Positions 1 to 6,667 of a stretch of 10,739 nt of DNA are shown here, piece after piece. The notes beneath the pieces were generated by a model, which had not been told where the DNA came from, did no database searches, and was given only the letters and a program-made list of their open reading frames with translations. The stretch's first letter is position 1. Every line of letters starts with the position of its first letter. The stretch comes from CAKVLS01 sp045605365 (lineage in GTDB: Bacteria; Bacillota; Clostridia; Christensenellales; UBA1242): the NCBI GenBank assembly GCA_045605365.1, contig JAZUPV010000001.1:1-10739 (forward strand), written 5' to 3'. The translations under genes were made by a program, and so were the position numbers.

Positions 1-62
1 TATCTTTTTTCTTTATTTTTACAATATCTTTAGTTGTAATATATACTGTAAAAATCCCCCTG

Positions 63-215
63 CTATATGTTATATATTCTGCAGGATAGTGCAAAAGCAA
101 GTGCAACTGTAACAACAATAGCAAGCCCTATCAACAGTACAAAACAAGTTATTAAAGCACTATAACCTAATTTCACCCTATAAGCAATTACATCTTTATT
201 ATTTTCTTTTTTCAT
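63..215 (-). CDS. Small hypothetical single-span membrane peptide (50 aa), possibly frameshifted
   Basis: This is a 50-codon frame starting at ATG 213-215 and ending at TAG 63-65. The N-terminus is charged (MKKENNKD). A hydrophobic segment at about residues 21-44 (ALITCFVLLIGLAIVV) should span the membrane with the N-terminus inside. There is no Shine-Dalgarno sequence, but a good promoter places its -10 box six bases before the ATG, which suggests a leaderless transcript. The gene lies just downstream of the glyQS terminator. The +1 frame is open from about position 103 to the window edge and reads plausibly as protein (YPAEYITYSRG, then IFTVYITTKDIV), so the original product may be longer and this copy shifted by one base near the T4 run at 96-101. 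I recognise no family. It could also be an intact micropeptide or chance. Confidence 0.4.
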   Translation of the reverse strand: MKKENNKDVIAYRVKLGYSALITCFVLLIGLAIVVTVALAFALSCRIYNI

Positions 216-221
216 ATTCAC

Positions 222-250
222 ATTATATAATTATATAAAAATTTTCTCAA
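222..250 (-). promoter_or_regulatory. Promoter for the 50-codon ORF (leaderless geometry)
   Basis: The minus strand has -35 TTGAGA (245-250), a 17-base spacer and -10 TATAAT (222-227). The hexamer is followed by six bases (GTGAAT) and then ATG, so transcription should begin at or within a base or two of the start codon. It lies immediately beyond the glyQS terminator. Confidence 0.5.
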
Positions 251-251
251 C

Positions 252-281
252 AAAAAAGTAGGTCTAGTTAACCTACTTTTT
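252..281 (-). terminator. Rho-independent terminator of glyQS
   Basis: An inverted repeat pairs AAAAAGTAGGT with ACCTACTTTTT around a 7-base loop (264-270). The minus-strand transcript ends in a U-run (252-257). It begins about ten bases after the glyQS stop codon. The plus-strand side is also T-rich, so it may act in both directions. Confidence 0.85.
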
Positions 282-288
282 CTTTTTA

Positions 289-1668
289 TTAAAATTCTAG
301 TTGTTTTAAGATATAATCTGCTACTTGGTCGATAGGTAGACGGATTTGGTCCATACTATCTCTATCTCTAATTGTTACTGTATTATCTTCTAGAGTATCA
401 AAGTCAATAGTAATACAGAAAGGTGTACCAATTTCGTCTTGTCTACGATATCTCTTACCGATAGAACCAGCTTCGTCATAGTCACACATAAAGTGCTTTG
501 CCAAAGTTGCATAAACTTCTCTTGCTTTGTCACCCATATTTTTTTGAAGTGGCAATATAGCTGCTTTGAAAGGAGCCAAGAAAGGTTTTAAGTGCATAAC
601 TACACGAGTTTCTCCGTTGTCAAGAGTTTCTTCGTCGTATGCTTCTGACATAATAGCAAGTGTTAGGCGGTCAGCACCGATAGAATATTCTACTACGTTA
701 GGGATATATCTTTCGTTAGTAAATGGGTCAAGATAATCAATAGTTTTGCCACTATATTCTCCGTGACGAGTAAGGTCCCAAGCACTTCTATGGTGGATAC
801 CGTTAAGCTCTTGCCAACCGATTGGGAAGTTGTATTGAATATCACAAGCGGCTTTAGCGTAGTGCGCTAGTTTGTCGTGGTCGTGGAAACGTAAGTTTTC
901 TTCTTTAAGACCGATAGATTTTACAAAGTCAAGGGCTTGAGTTTTGTAATTTTCGTAGAAGTTCATTGCATCATTTGGGTGACAGAACATTTGGAACTCC
1001 ATTTGTTCAAACTCAACAGTTCTAAATAAGAAGTTACCTGGTGTGATTTCGTTACGGAAAGATTTACCTATTTGTGCGATAGCAAAAGGTATTTTTGCTC
1101 TCATACTACGTTGTACGTTTAAAAAGTTAACGTATTCACCTTGTGCTGTTTCTGGACGAAGATAAACTTTGTCTTCGTTGTTTTCTACTACACCACGAGA
1201 TGTTTGGAACATTAAGTTAAATGTTCTTATGTTAGTCCAGTCACATTTACCGCAGTTAGGACATTTGATTTGGTGTTTTTGGATATATTCTTCCATCTCA
1301 GCATTTGTCATTTGGTCTGGGATAACATCACAATCTTTGAAGTTTTCTATAATATTGTCTGCTCTATGTCTTGTTTTGCAGTTTTTGCAATCCATCTTAG
1401 GGTCGCTAAAACTTGCAGTGTGTCCACTTGCGTCCCATACTCTAGGGTTCATAAGTATTGCTGCGTCTACACCATAAGCGTTAGGTACTTCTTGAACAAA
1501 CTTTTTCCACCAAGCACGTTTAACGTTGTTTTTTAATTCTACACCTACTGGACCAAAGTCCCAAGTATTAGCAAAACCACCATAAATTTCGCTACCTTGA
1601 AATACAAAACCTCTGCTCTTGCAAAGATTAACTAATTTGTCCATAGTAAGTTTTTTGTTTTTATCCAT
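289..1668 (-). CDS. glyQS: Glycine--tRNA ligase, single-chain alpha2 type
   Basis: This cytosolic class II aminoacyl-tRNA synthetase charges tRNA-Gly with glycine using ATP. The 459 residues match the usual length of the alpha2 enzymes (about 460). Visible landmarks are the N-terminal catalytic stretch with GSEIYGGFANTWDFGPVG (25-42), a zinc-ribbon-like pair C94-x2-C97 and C136-x2-C139 inside the insertion, LRPETAQGEYVNF (170-182), motif 2 FRNEITPGNFLFRTVEFEQ (204-222), motif 3 with GADR (331-334), and a C-terminal anticodon-binding domain (about 363-459, APFKAAILPLQ). The start ATG has AGGAGA six bases upstream. The gene is monocistronic: it is preceded by a promoter and T-box leader and followed by a strong terminator. 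Frequent CGT arginine codons suggest high expression. Family assignment is secure; the symbol varies (glyQS or glyS). Confidence 0.97.
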   Translation of the reverse strand: MDKNKKLTMDKLVNLCKSRGFVFQGSEIYGGFANTWDFGPVGVELKNNVKRAWWKKFVQEVPNAYGVDAAILMNPRVWDASGHTASFSDPKMDCKNCKTRHRADNIIENFKDCDVIPDQMTNAEMEEYIQKHQIKCPNCGKCDWTNIRTFNLMFQTSRGVVENNEDKVYLRPETAQGEYVNFLNVQRSMRAKIPFAIAQIGKSFRNEITPGNFLFRTVEFEQMEFQMFCHPNDAMNFYENYKTQALDFVKSIGLKEENLRFHDHDKLAHYAKAACDIQYNFPIGWQELNGIHHRSAWDLTRHGEYSGKTIDYLDPFTNERYIPNVVEYSIGADRLTLAIMSEAYDEETLDNGETRVVMHLKPFLAPFKAAILPLQKNMGDKAREVYATLAKHFMCDYDEAGSIGKRYRRQDEIGTPFCITIDFDTLEDNTVTIRDRDSMDQIRLPIDQVADYILKQLEF

Positions 1669-1698
1669 AATAATTCTCCTATTTTTGTTTAGTAGTAT

Positions 1699-1863
1699 AA
1701 AAAAACGCCCCTATACTACCTTGTTTAGTAGTATAGGGACGATTGATAATCGCGGTTCCACCCTATTTCGTGACCATAGTCACCTTCATTAAGTATTTTT
1801 ACGCAATACAAACGGGTAATATTTTGTTACCTCTCCAGGACGCCACTCCCTTCAACGATTTAC
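1699..1863 (-). promoter_or_regulatory. T-box leader of glyQS
   Basis: The leader transcript contains the T-box core AGGGTGGAACCGCG (minus strand, 1751-1764). An antiterminator can form when AUAGGG (1761-1766) pairs with CCCUAU (1733-1738), with the UGGAACC bulge free to bind the uncharged tRNA 3' end, and GCGAUU pairs with AAUCGU. The competing terminator pairs the arms at 1706-1719 and 1728-1741 and is followed by seven U (1699-1705). A Stem III-like hairpin GUGAC/GUCAC lies at 1770-1783. By family knowledge, uncharged tRNA-Gly should allow read-through into glyQS. About 70-80 nt remain for Stem I, and I could not fold a canonical Stem I or place the glycine specifier with confidence. A GGC occurs at 1842-1844. 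Confidence 0.93.
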
Positions 1864-1869
1864 ATAGTC

Positions 1870-1898
1870 ATAATAGCACTAACAAAAATCTTTGTCAA
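1870..1898 (-). promoter_or_regulatory. glyQS promoter
   Basis: The minus strand carries a consensus -35 TTGACA (1893-1898), a 17-base spacer and -10 TATTAT (1870-1875). This gives a start near 1863 and a leader of about 195 nt. The -35 box lies only eight bases past the rsmD stop codon. Confidence 0.85.
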
Positions 1899-1905
1899 GA
1901 CTTTT

Positions 1906-2451
1906 TTAATTTTGATAAATATCGATTTGAACATCACCATAGGTACGTCTGTCTATATGTTTATATTTACATTCGTAGTTGTCTGGCTTTTTTAGTTCTA
2001 CCAAACTCTCCCAGACGATTATACCATCTGGGTTTAACAAGTCATATTCGGCGAGTTTGTTTATAGCAAACTCTGCTAACATACTTTTGTATGGTGGGTC
2101 TACAAATACTATATCAAACTTCATACTTTGATTTTTCATATTTTTTAAAGCGATATTGTAGTCGGACAAAATTATGTAAGGGTTTTCTTTTAAAGACAAG
2201 GCTGTTTGTTTGATATTTTTGATACTTTCTTTGCTGCTGTCTACAAAATACACCTTACCAGCACCACGGCTGATACACTCAAAACCTAACCCGCCAGTAC
2301 CAGCAAACAAGTCAAGACAAACACTGTCTGGTATATAGTCCCTTATTATATTAAAAAGATTTTCTTTAACTCTATCTGTGGTAGGTCTCACTCCTTCGTG
2401 TGTAGGAGAAATGATTTTTCTACCTCTATGTTTACCTGTGATAATTCTCAT
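1906..2451 (-). CDS. rsmD: 16S rRNA (guanine(966)-N2)-methyltransferase
   Basis: RsmD methylates N2 of G966 in 16S rRNA, using SAM, during 30S assembly. The protein shows the hallmark order: MRIITGKHRGRKI at the N-terminus, RPTTDRVKENLFNII (22-36), SAM-binding motif I LDLFAGTGGLG (46-56), an acidic residue at the end of strand 2 (FVDSS), and the catalytic DPPY (118-121). Its 181 residues are the normal family size. I chose ATG 2449-2451 because family members begin with MRI(I/V)xG; a TTG codon 18 bases upstream is in frame but adds nothing conserved. The gene follows alr in the same direction. It has no Shine-Dalgarno site and probably its own promoter inside the alr end. No terminator is evident before the glyQS T-box. 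In many Bacillota rsmD precedes coaD; coaD is absent here. Confidence 0.95.
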   Translation of the reverse strand: MRIITGKHRGRKIISPTHEGVRPTTDRVKENLFNIIRDYIPDSVCLDLFAGTGGLGFECISRGAGKVYFVDSSKESIKNIKQTALSLKENPYIILSDYNIALKNMKNQSMKFDIVFVDPPYKSMLAEFAINKLAEYDLLNPDGIIVWESLVELKKPDNYECKYKHIDRRTYGDVQIDIYQN

Positions 2452-2457
2452 ATAAAT

Positions 2458-2486
2458 ATTATACCACAATTATTGCTCAATAACAA
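2458..2486 (-). promoter_or_regulatory. Extended -10 promoter for rsmD (leaderless geometry)
   Basis: The minus strand reads -35 TTGTTA (2481-2486), a 17-base spacer, and TGGTATAAT, an extended -10 (hexamer 2458-2463, TG at 2465-2466). Six bases later comes the rsmD ATG. The -35 is inside the last alr codons and the alr stop codon lies in the spacer. Confidence 0.55.
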
Positions 2487-3534
2487 CTCTCATACGAGAA
2501 GTTTTGAAATTTGTCAAAATCTCATATTCACTACTATCACAATAGTATCGCCAAACCTTAGCATTGTTAATGGGGTCAAAAACCGTGACTTTGTCGCCTA
2601 ACTTTGCATTAACGCCCGTTATGTCACACATAAACATATCCATACATATACGCCCTACTATTTTGCAAGGCTTGTTGTTAATATATACCATTAGTCTATT
2701 AGATAGTTTTAAGTTTAGACCATCGGCATAGCCTAGTGGCACTGTTGCTATGATTTTTGCAGATGTTGTCTTGTATGTTGCACTATAACCTATAGATTGT
2801 TTTTTTGGTACGTAGTTAATAGCACAAATATTGCTATATATAGATACAACAGGCTTGACACCAATCTCCCAACAATACCCATACATAGCTATGCCTACTC
2901 GCACCATATCGTAGTTGTATTTGTTGTTGCTAGTTGCCATACAGCTAGAAGAAATATGAAATATCACCCTATTGTCTTTAACTAATTTTATAAATTTTTT
3001 GAACTTAGCGTTTTGCTTAGCGGTAAACTTATCGTCACTATCGCTACAACTAAAATGTGAAAATACTCCAACAAGCAATATGTTTTTGTTATTATTAACA
3101 AACTCTAACATTTGTTTGAAATCTTGTATATTGTCTACCCCCAGCCTATTCATACCGGTATTTATTTTGATATGAACTTTAGCTATTATATTTAATTGTT
3201 TTGCTATATTATTTAACACCAACAAGTCTCCAACCGAGCAAACTGTCAACTGAACATCGTTTATAAGGGCTTGTTTTGCGGTTTTGGGGTCAAAAGCACC
3301 GACAACAAGTATTTGGTTGGGTATATTATTACGTCGCAAAACAAGCGCTTCTTTAACACAAGCCACGCCAAAATAATCTACAATGTCGTGAATATGTTTT
3401 GCCACGAGTTTTGCTCCGTGACCATAGGCGTTGGCTTTTACCATAGCACAAAATTTAACGTTTGGTTTTAGTTGATGTTTGATTATATTTATATTGTTTC
3501 GTAGAGTTGTGATATTGATAACAAACTTATTCAT
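2470..3534 (-). CDS. alr: Alanine racemase
   Basis: This PLP-dependent fold-type III enzyme interconverts L- and D-alanine, supplying D-Ala for peptidoglycan. The N-terminal barrel carries the PLP-lysine motif VKANAYGHG (K33). VRVGIAMYG holds the arginine that faces the PLP pyridine nitrogen in this family. The C-terminal domain has IGYSATY (catalytic tyrosine region), VPLGYADGL and VGRICMDM. At 354 residues it is slightly shorter than the typical 370-390. ATG 3532-3534 is chosen because family members begin just before this strand; a TTG 39 bases upstream would put the start inside the promoter, right beside the upstream terminator. There is no Shine-Dalgarno site. It is probably transcribed from its own promoter and may read through into rsmD, which starts 18 bases past the alr stop codon. 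Confidence 0.96.
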   Translation of the reverse strand: MNKFVINITTLRNNINIIKHQLKPNVKFCAMVKANAYGHGAKLVAKHIHDIVDYFGVACVKEALVLRRNNIPNQILVVGAFDPKTAKQALINDVQLTVCSVGDLLVLNNIAKQLNIIAKVHIKINTGMNRLGVDNIQDFKQMLEFVNNNKNILLVGVFSHFSCSDSDDKFTAKQNAKFKKFIKLVKDNRVIFHISSSCMATSNNKYNYDMVRVGIAMYGYCWEIGVKPVVSIYSNICAINYVPKKQSIGYSATYKTTSAKIIATVPLGYADGLNLKLSNRLMVYINNKPCKIVGRICMDMFMCDITGVNAKLGDKVTVFDPINNAKVWRYYCDSSEYEILTNFKTSRMRVVIEQ

Positions 3535-3540
3535 AATAAT

Positions 3541-3570
3541 TATATATTCAAACAAGTCTATTTTTGACAA
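3541..3570 (-). promoter_or_regulatory. alr promoter (leaderless geometry)
   Basis: The minus strand carries -35 TTGTCA (3565-3570), an 18-base spacer and -10 TATATA (3541-3546), followed by six bases (ATTATT) and the ATG. An alternative -10 TATAAT at 3539-3544 would have a 20-base spacer. Either predicts a start at or beside the initiation codon. It directly follows the terminator of the upstream exchanger gene. Confidence 0.5.
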
Positions 3571-3571
3571 C

Positions 3572-3602
3572 AAAAAAAAGACCTTTGATAAACAAAAGTC
3601 TT
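3572..3602 (-). terminator. Rho-independent terminator of the exchanger gene
   Basis: The minus-strand RNA AAGACUUUUG pairs with CAAAGGUCUU (arms 3593-3602 and 3578-3587, one G-U pair) around a 5-base loop, followed by eight U (3572-3579). It begins 10 bases after the stop codon of the 3613-4641 gene and separates it from alr. Confidence 0.85.
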
Positions 3603-3612
3603 ATTTATTTTG

Positions 3613-4641
3613 TTAATATGGGAAGCAATAATTTCTAACTATCGCAAAAGCCATGTAGGCAAAGAACATACATATCAATATGATACCTTCGGTTCTTTTT
3701 AGTCTACCCTTTCTCAAAGCCATAATTGCAAGTACAATAGTAAACACCAACAATATAACTATATCTGTAAGAATTGTCATGCTAACAGGTATTTTTGTTA
3801 TGCTACCGCAGACACCCAAAATTAATACAATATTAAGTATATTAGAACCAATTACATTACCAAGAGCAAGGTCAGTTTCGCCCCTTTTAGCTGCAATAAC
3901 AGAAGTTGCAAACTCCGGCAAACTTGTACCCATAGCAACTATAGTAAGACCAACTAAAGCTTCGCTCATACCAGCTTTTACCGCTAAAAATTGTGAAGTG
4001 GCAGATACACATTCTCCACCAAATACAACCGCTGCAAGTCCACAAATGGTATAGACTATCATTTGCCATACTTTAAGTTCTTTTGTGTATTTTTCTGGTT
4101 TATTTTCAAACCTTGGTACTTCTTTGTTCTTTTCAAAAGCATGTTCTAGATTAATCTTGCTGTATTTTATACCGTTTTTCACCAAAACAATAAAATAATA
4201 AAGCATAAAACCAACTAGTATTAAACTTTCTACTCTAGATATTGTATTAGCAGTCGCCCCATCAAAAATAGTGTCGCAACTAACAATAGCAAACATAGCT
4301 GTAACTATCACCATAAAAGGTAAGTCAAAACTCTTTGCAGAATCGGCAAGTTTTACTGAGTTAAACAGCGCTACAAAACCAAGTATAAATAACATATTAA
4401 ACATATTAGAACCGATAACATTGCCAGCTGCCATATCAGTACTACCTTTAATTGCACTACTTATACTAACAGCAAGTTCTGGCAAACTTGTACCAAAAGC
4501 CACAATAGTAAGACCAATAATTAACATCGGCACTTTAAGTTTTTTTGCAATAGCGCTAGAACCACTAACAAAAAAGTCTGCACCCTTTATCAATAGAACA
4601 ATACCTATCACAAAAAATAAAATGTTAAGAAAAATATCCAT
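3613..4641 (-). CDS. Calcium/sodium antiporter, YrbG/CaxA-like (CaCA superfamily)
   Basis: This is a polytopic inner-membrane exchanger of the K+-dependent Na+/Ca2+ exchanger-related family, likely exporting Ca2+ against Na+ or H+; the ions are inferred. The 342 residues contain two homologous alpha-repeats in the usual places. Repeat 1 is GLTIVAFGTSLPELAVS (43-59) with GNVIGSN (73-79). Repeat 2 is GLTIVAMGTSLPEFATS (231-247) with GNVIGSN (261-267). The acidic residues of GTSLPE are the known ion ligands. About ten hydrophobic segments are visible, with a charged, probably cytosolic loop at about 155-190 between the halves. The ATG at 4639-4641 has a weak AAAGG site upstream. The gene is divergent from the gene at 4816, with its own promoter and terminator. 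Confidence 0.93.
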   Translation of the reverse strand: MDIFLNILFFVIGIVLLIKGADFFVSGSSAIAKKLKVPMLIIGLTIVAFGTSLPELAVSISSAIKGSTDMAAGNVIGSNMFNMLFILGFVALFNSVKLADSAKSFDLPFMVIVTAMFAIVSCDTIFDGATANTISRVESLILVGFMLYYFIVLVKNGIKYSKINLEHAFEKNKEVPRFENKPEKYTKELKVWQMIVYTICGLAAVVFGGECVSATSQFLAVKAGMSEALVGLTIVAMGTSLPEFATSVIAAKRGETDLALGNVIGSNILNIVLILGVCGSITKIPVSMTILTDIVILLVFTIVLAIMALRKGRLKRTEGIILICMFFAYMAFAIVRNYCFPY

Positions 4642-4672
4642 GATTTTAACCTTTTTAGATTTGTACTGTGAT

Positions 4673-4701
4673 AGTATACAACTTTAAACATAAAAAGACA
4701 A
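4673..4701 (-). promoter_or_regulatory. Promoter of the exchanger gene
   Basis: The minus strand reads -35 TTGTCT (4696-4701), a 17-base spacer and -10 TATACT (4673-4678). This gives a leader of about 25 nt containing the weak AAAGG site. It faces away from the 4756-4784 promoter across about 54 bp. Confidence 0.55.
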
Positions 4702-4755
4702 ACAAAACAGTCAACAAAAACAATAAGACTTTGACCTAAAATTAGCCCATAAATA

Positions 4756-4784
4756 TTGCAAACCACCCAAGATAATGTTATACT
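4756..4784 (+). promoter_or_regulatory. Promoter of the 599-residue surface protein gene
   Basis: The plus strand has -35 TTGCAA (4756-4761), a 17-base spacer and -10 TATACT (4779-4784). A transcription start near 4791 leaves about 25 nt of leader containing AAGGAG (4804-4809) before the ATG at 4816. Confidence 0.65.
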
Positions 4785-4815
4785 ATTATTAGTTAATAAA
4801 AAAAAGGAGAAACAA

Positions 4816-6615
4816 ATGTCAAACATAGTAAAAACTAAAAAAGGCAAAGTAGTTGCTATAGTAGTTGCTATAATACTAACTTTAGGTGCAGTTGCAGGTT
4901 TGTTGTATGCTTTTAGAGATAAACTTGGTCTAGGCAAATATCTTACATTTGACTACGTCAAAGGCGACACAGCAGAAACTCGTGTAGAAACTGCCCAATA
5001 TATACCTGACATTGATACATTTATTGATGTTAATAGTGGCGTTAGTATACAAAGCAACAAAGGCAATGTATTTGCAACAGGTCAAAGTGGTCAACCAAAC
5101 ATCACTCAAGAAGAATTTCAAACTATAATTGATGAGTTTGCACACATTGACAACTATGCAGGCGCTGGCAAATATATGGGTTATGACATATACGAGATCA
5201 AAAACGAACTTAAATATGTTATCGAACACGTACCAGCATTTAACCAATGGTTCCGTATGCCTACAATGAGAGAAGAAGAAGGATATATTTCTATCCCTTA
5301 TTATGAATGGTGGGCTTATTATCTAGAGTTAGAGTTAGAACCACTAAAACTACACGTAACTAGAGTTTGCTGGTCTACACGTAGTTCATATCTAGATTTT
5401 GAAAACAAAACTTTTGTAGAAGATCACGAAGATGGTTCTTCAATAATTCAATACGAAATTATGAAGACATCATACTTTAATGACGAAAACGGTGACGAAG
5501 TTATCGAGTGTCACATATACTCAGTTGGTGTTGACCACGTAAAACGTAACAATGTATGCAACACTAACCAAGCAGATTATCACCCATACGAATATCAATA
5601 TCTAAGAAACGTAAAAGACAAATCACTTGTCACATATCACATCACCGCTGCCCCAAGATACACAATGTACAACAATGAAGAATATTTTCAAGGTTGGACA
5701 GAAGATGAAGTTGCCGGCGACGACGGTATGGACATAAGAGGTCTTACACCTTATGGTATTAGACGTGAATTTAAAGTTGTTAACTATAACGGTTATAACC
5801 AAGTAGATGTAACTGACATCGACCAACAATTTGCTTCTATCACAAAACCAACCGCTACTGGTGATGTATCTTTTGATATGAATAGCAACAATATCGCAAT
5901 ATTGGCCAACGCTATCGGTATGAAAGAAGAAGATTATCAACAAGCGACTGATTGCAAAGAGTTACTAGATATCATAGCAAAACATATTGTAGACAACTTT
6001 GAACTAAAACAAGAATGGCCAGAAATTTACAAAAACAGCGTTGACGCTATTGAAGTAAAAATGATAAAAGGTCCTTTCTATGGACAAAAGATTATTATCA
6101 GTGACGTAGACGTATACACAAGCTGTCGTGGACATTATCAAGAAGAAATCGAATTTGATGCAGATGCTGATATTTATGATATGTCATATTTTGATGTAAA
6201 CAAAGAATATTCTTTGAGTATGGCTCTAAGAGAACGTACAACAGGCGAAGTAATTATAGTTGCTACTGATTATAAACTACTAGAAGAAGTAGAATATAAC
6301 TACCCAGACGATTGGACTGGAGAGAGAGAAACTTACTTTAGATTATCTGGTTCTGGTATGAACTTAGAAGCAAATGATATACTAAGAGTAAAAACTGCTG
6401 GTGTCTATGACCTAACCTGCGTACTAACAGTTAAAGAAAACGGCGAAGACGTTATAATGGTTGACACTTTAGAAACTGCATTGCTTCGTGGTTATTATGG
6501 ACTAAAGATTAATGACCTAGTAGACACAGATAGTGGCATCACTTACAAATATGGTGTAGATGCTAAAGGTGGTAGAATTACTATTACTGTTACTGCTACA
6601 GAAACTCAAGCTTAA
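4816..6615 (+). CDS. Membrane-anchored extracellular protein of unknown function (599 aa)
   Basis: I do not recognise a family. The start is ATG 4816, seven bases after AAGGAG; an in-frame ATG at 4756 overlaps the -35 box and is rejected. A short basic N-terminus (MSNIVKTKKGK) and one hydrophobic helix (about 12-33) form an uncleaved anchor. Everything after that should lie outside the cell. The ectodomain is acidic and rich in beta-prone and aromatic stretches, such as IPYYEWWAYYLELELEP (160-176). It seems to have a larger N-terminal part (about 45-330), a short helical linker region (about 355-410) and a beta-rich C-terminal part (about 415-599). Six cysteines (185, 232, 248, 380, 437, 535) could form disulfides. 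There is no LPXTG, lipobox, or catalytic motif I can identify. Many CGT codons and C-ending codons, strong promoter and ribosome signals, and a strong terminator suggest abundant expression. It is monocistronic. Confidence 0.85.
   Translation: MSNIVKTKKGKVVAIVVAIILTLGAVAGLLYAFRDKLGLGKYLTFDYVKGDTAETRVETAQYIPDIDTFIDVNSGVSIQSNKGNVFATGQSGQPNITQEEFQTIIDEFAHIDNYAGAGKYMGYDIYEIKNELKYVIEHVPAFNQWFRMPTMREEEGYISIPYYEWWAYYLELELEPLKLHVTRVCWSTRSSYLDFENKTFVEDHEDGSSIIQYEIMKTSYFNDENGDEVIECHIYSVGVDHVKRNNVCNTNQADYHPYEYQYLRNVKDKSLVTYHITAAPRYTMYNNEEYFQGWTEDEVAGDDGMDIRGLTPYGIRREFKVVNYNGYNQVDVTDIDQQFASITKPTATGDVSFDMNSNNIAILANAIGMKEEDYQQATDCKELLDIIAKHIVDNFELKQEWPEIYKNSVDAIEVKMIKGPFYGQKIIISDVDVYTSCRGHYQEEIEFDADADIYDMSYFDVNKEYSLSMALRERTTGEVIIVATDYKLLEEVEYNYPDDWTGERETYFRLSGSGMNLEANDILRVKTAGVYDLTCVLTVKENGEDVIMVDTLETALLRGYYGLKINDLVDTDSGITYKYGVDAKGGRITITVTATETQA
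4849..4872 (+). repeat. Perfect 12-bp tandem duplication in the membrane-anchor codons
   Basis: GTAGTTGCTATA occurs twice in a row (4849-4860 and 4861-4872). It encodes VVAI twice within the transmembrane helix of the 599-residue protein. It is in frame, so it changes helix length by four residues. Confidence 0.9.
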
Positions 6616-6631
6616 TGACAAATTTACAAAC

Positions 6632-6667
6632 AAAAAAGACAAGGCGATTTAACCTTGTCTTTTTTTA
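6632..6667. terminator. Bidirectional terminator between convergent genes
   Basis: AAAAGACAAGG (6634-6644) pairs with CCTTGTCTTTT (6653-6663) around an 8-base loop. T-runs follow on the plus strand (to 6666) and on the minus strand (A-run 6632-6637). It ends the 599-residue gene and, from the other side, the GNAT gene whose stop codon is at 6668-6670. Confidence 0.9.

Noticed and set aside
1884..1907. A/U hairpin after rsmD as an intrinsic terminator
   Set aside because: The stem is almost all A-U with a bulged G, and its T-run is part of the stem. The TTGACA of the glyQS promoter occupies its centre.
1743..2066. Plus-strand open frame of about 107 codons over the T-box and rsmD end
   Set aside because: It runs antisense through the conserved T-box and rsmD coding sequence, with no ribosome site or recognisable product.
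2452..2469. TTG start adding six residues to RsmD
   Set aside because: RsmD proteins start at MRIIxG; the extension would be encoded by the promoter -10 region and is not conserved.
3535..3573. TTG start adding 13 residues to alanine racemase
   Set aside because: It would begin next to the upstream terminator and cover the promoter; the ATG at 3534 matches the family N-terminus.
4756..4815. Upstream ATG extending the 599-residue protein by 20 residues
   Set aside because: It overlaps the predicted -35 box and precedes the transcription start; the ATG at 4816 has an ideal AAGGAG and gives a proper N-in membrane anchor.
4930..5247. Minus-strand cysteine-rich open frame inside the surface protein gene
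   Set aside because: It is a shadow of a well-supported plus-strand gene, with no ribosome site or promoter.
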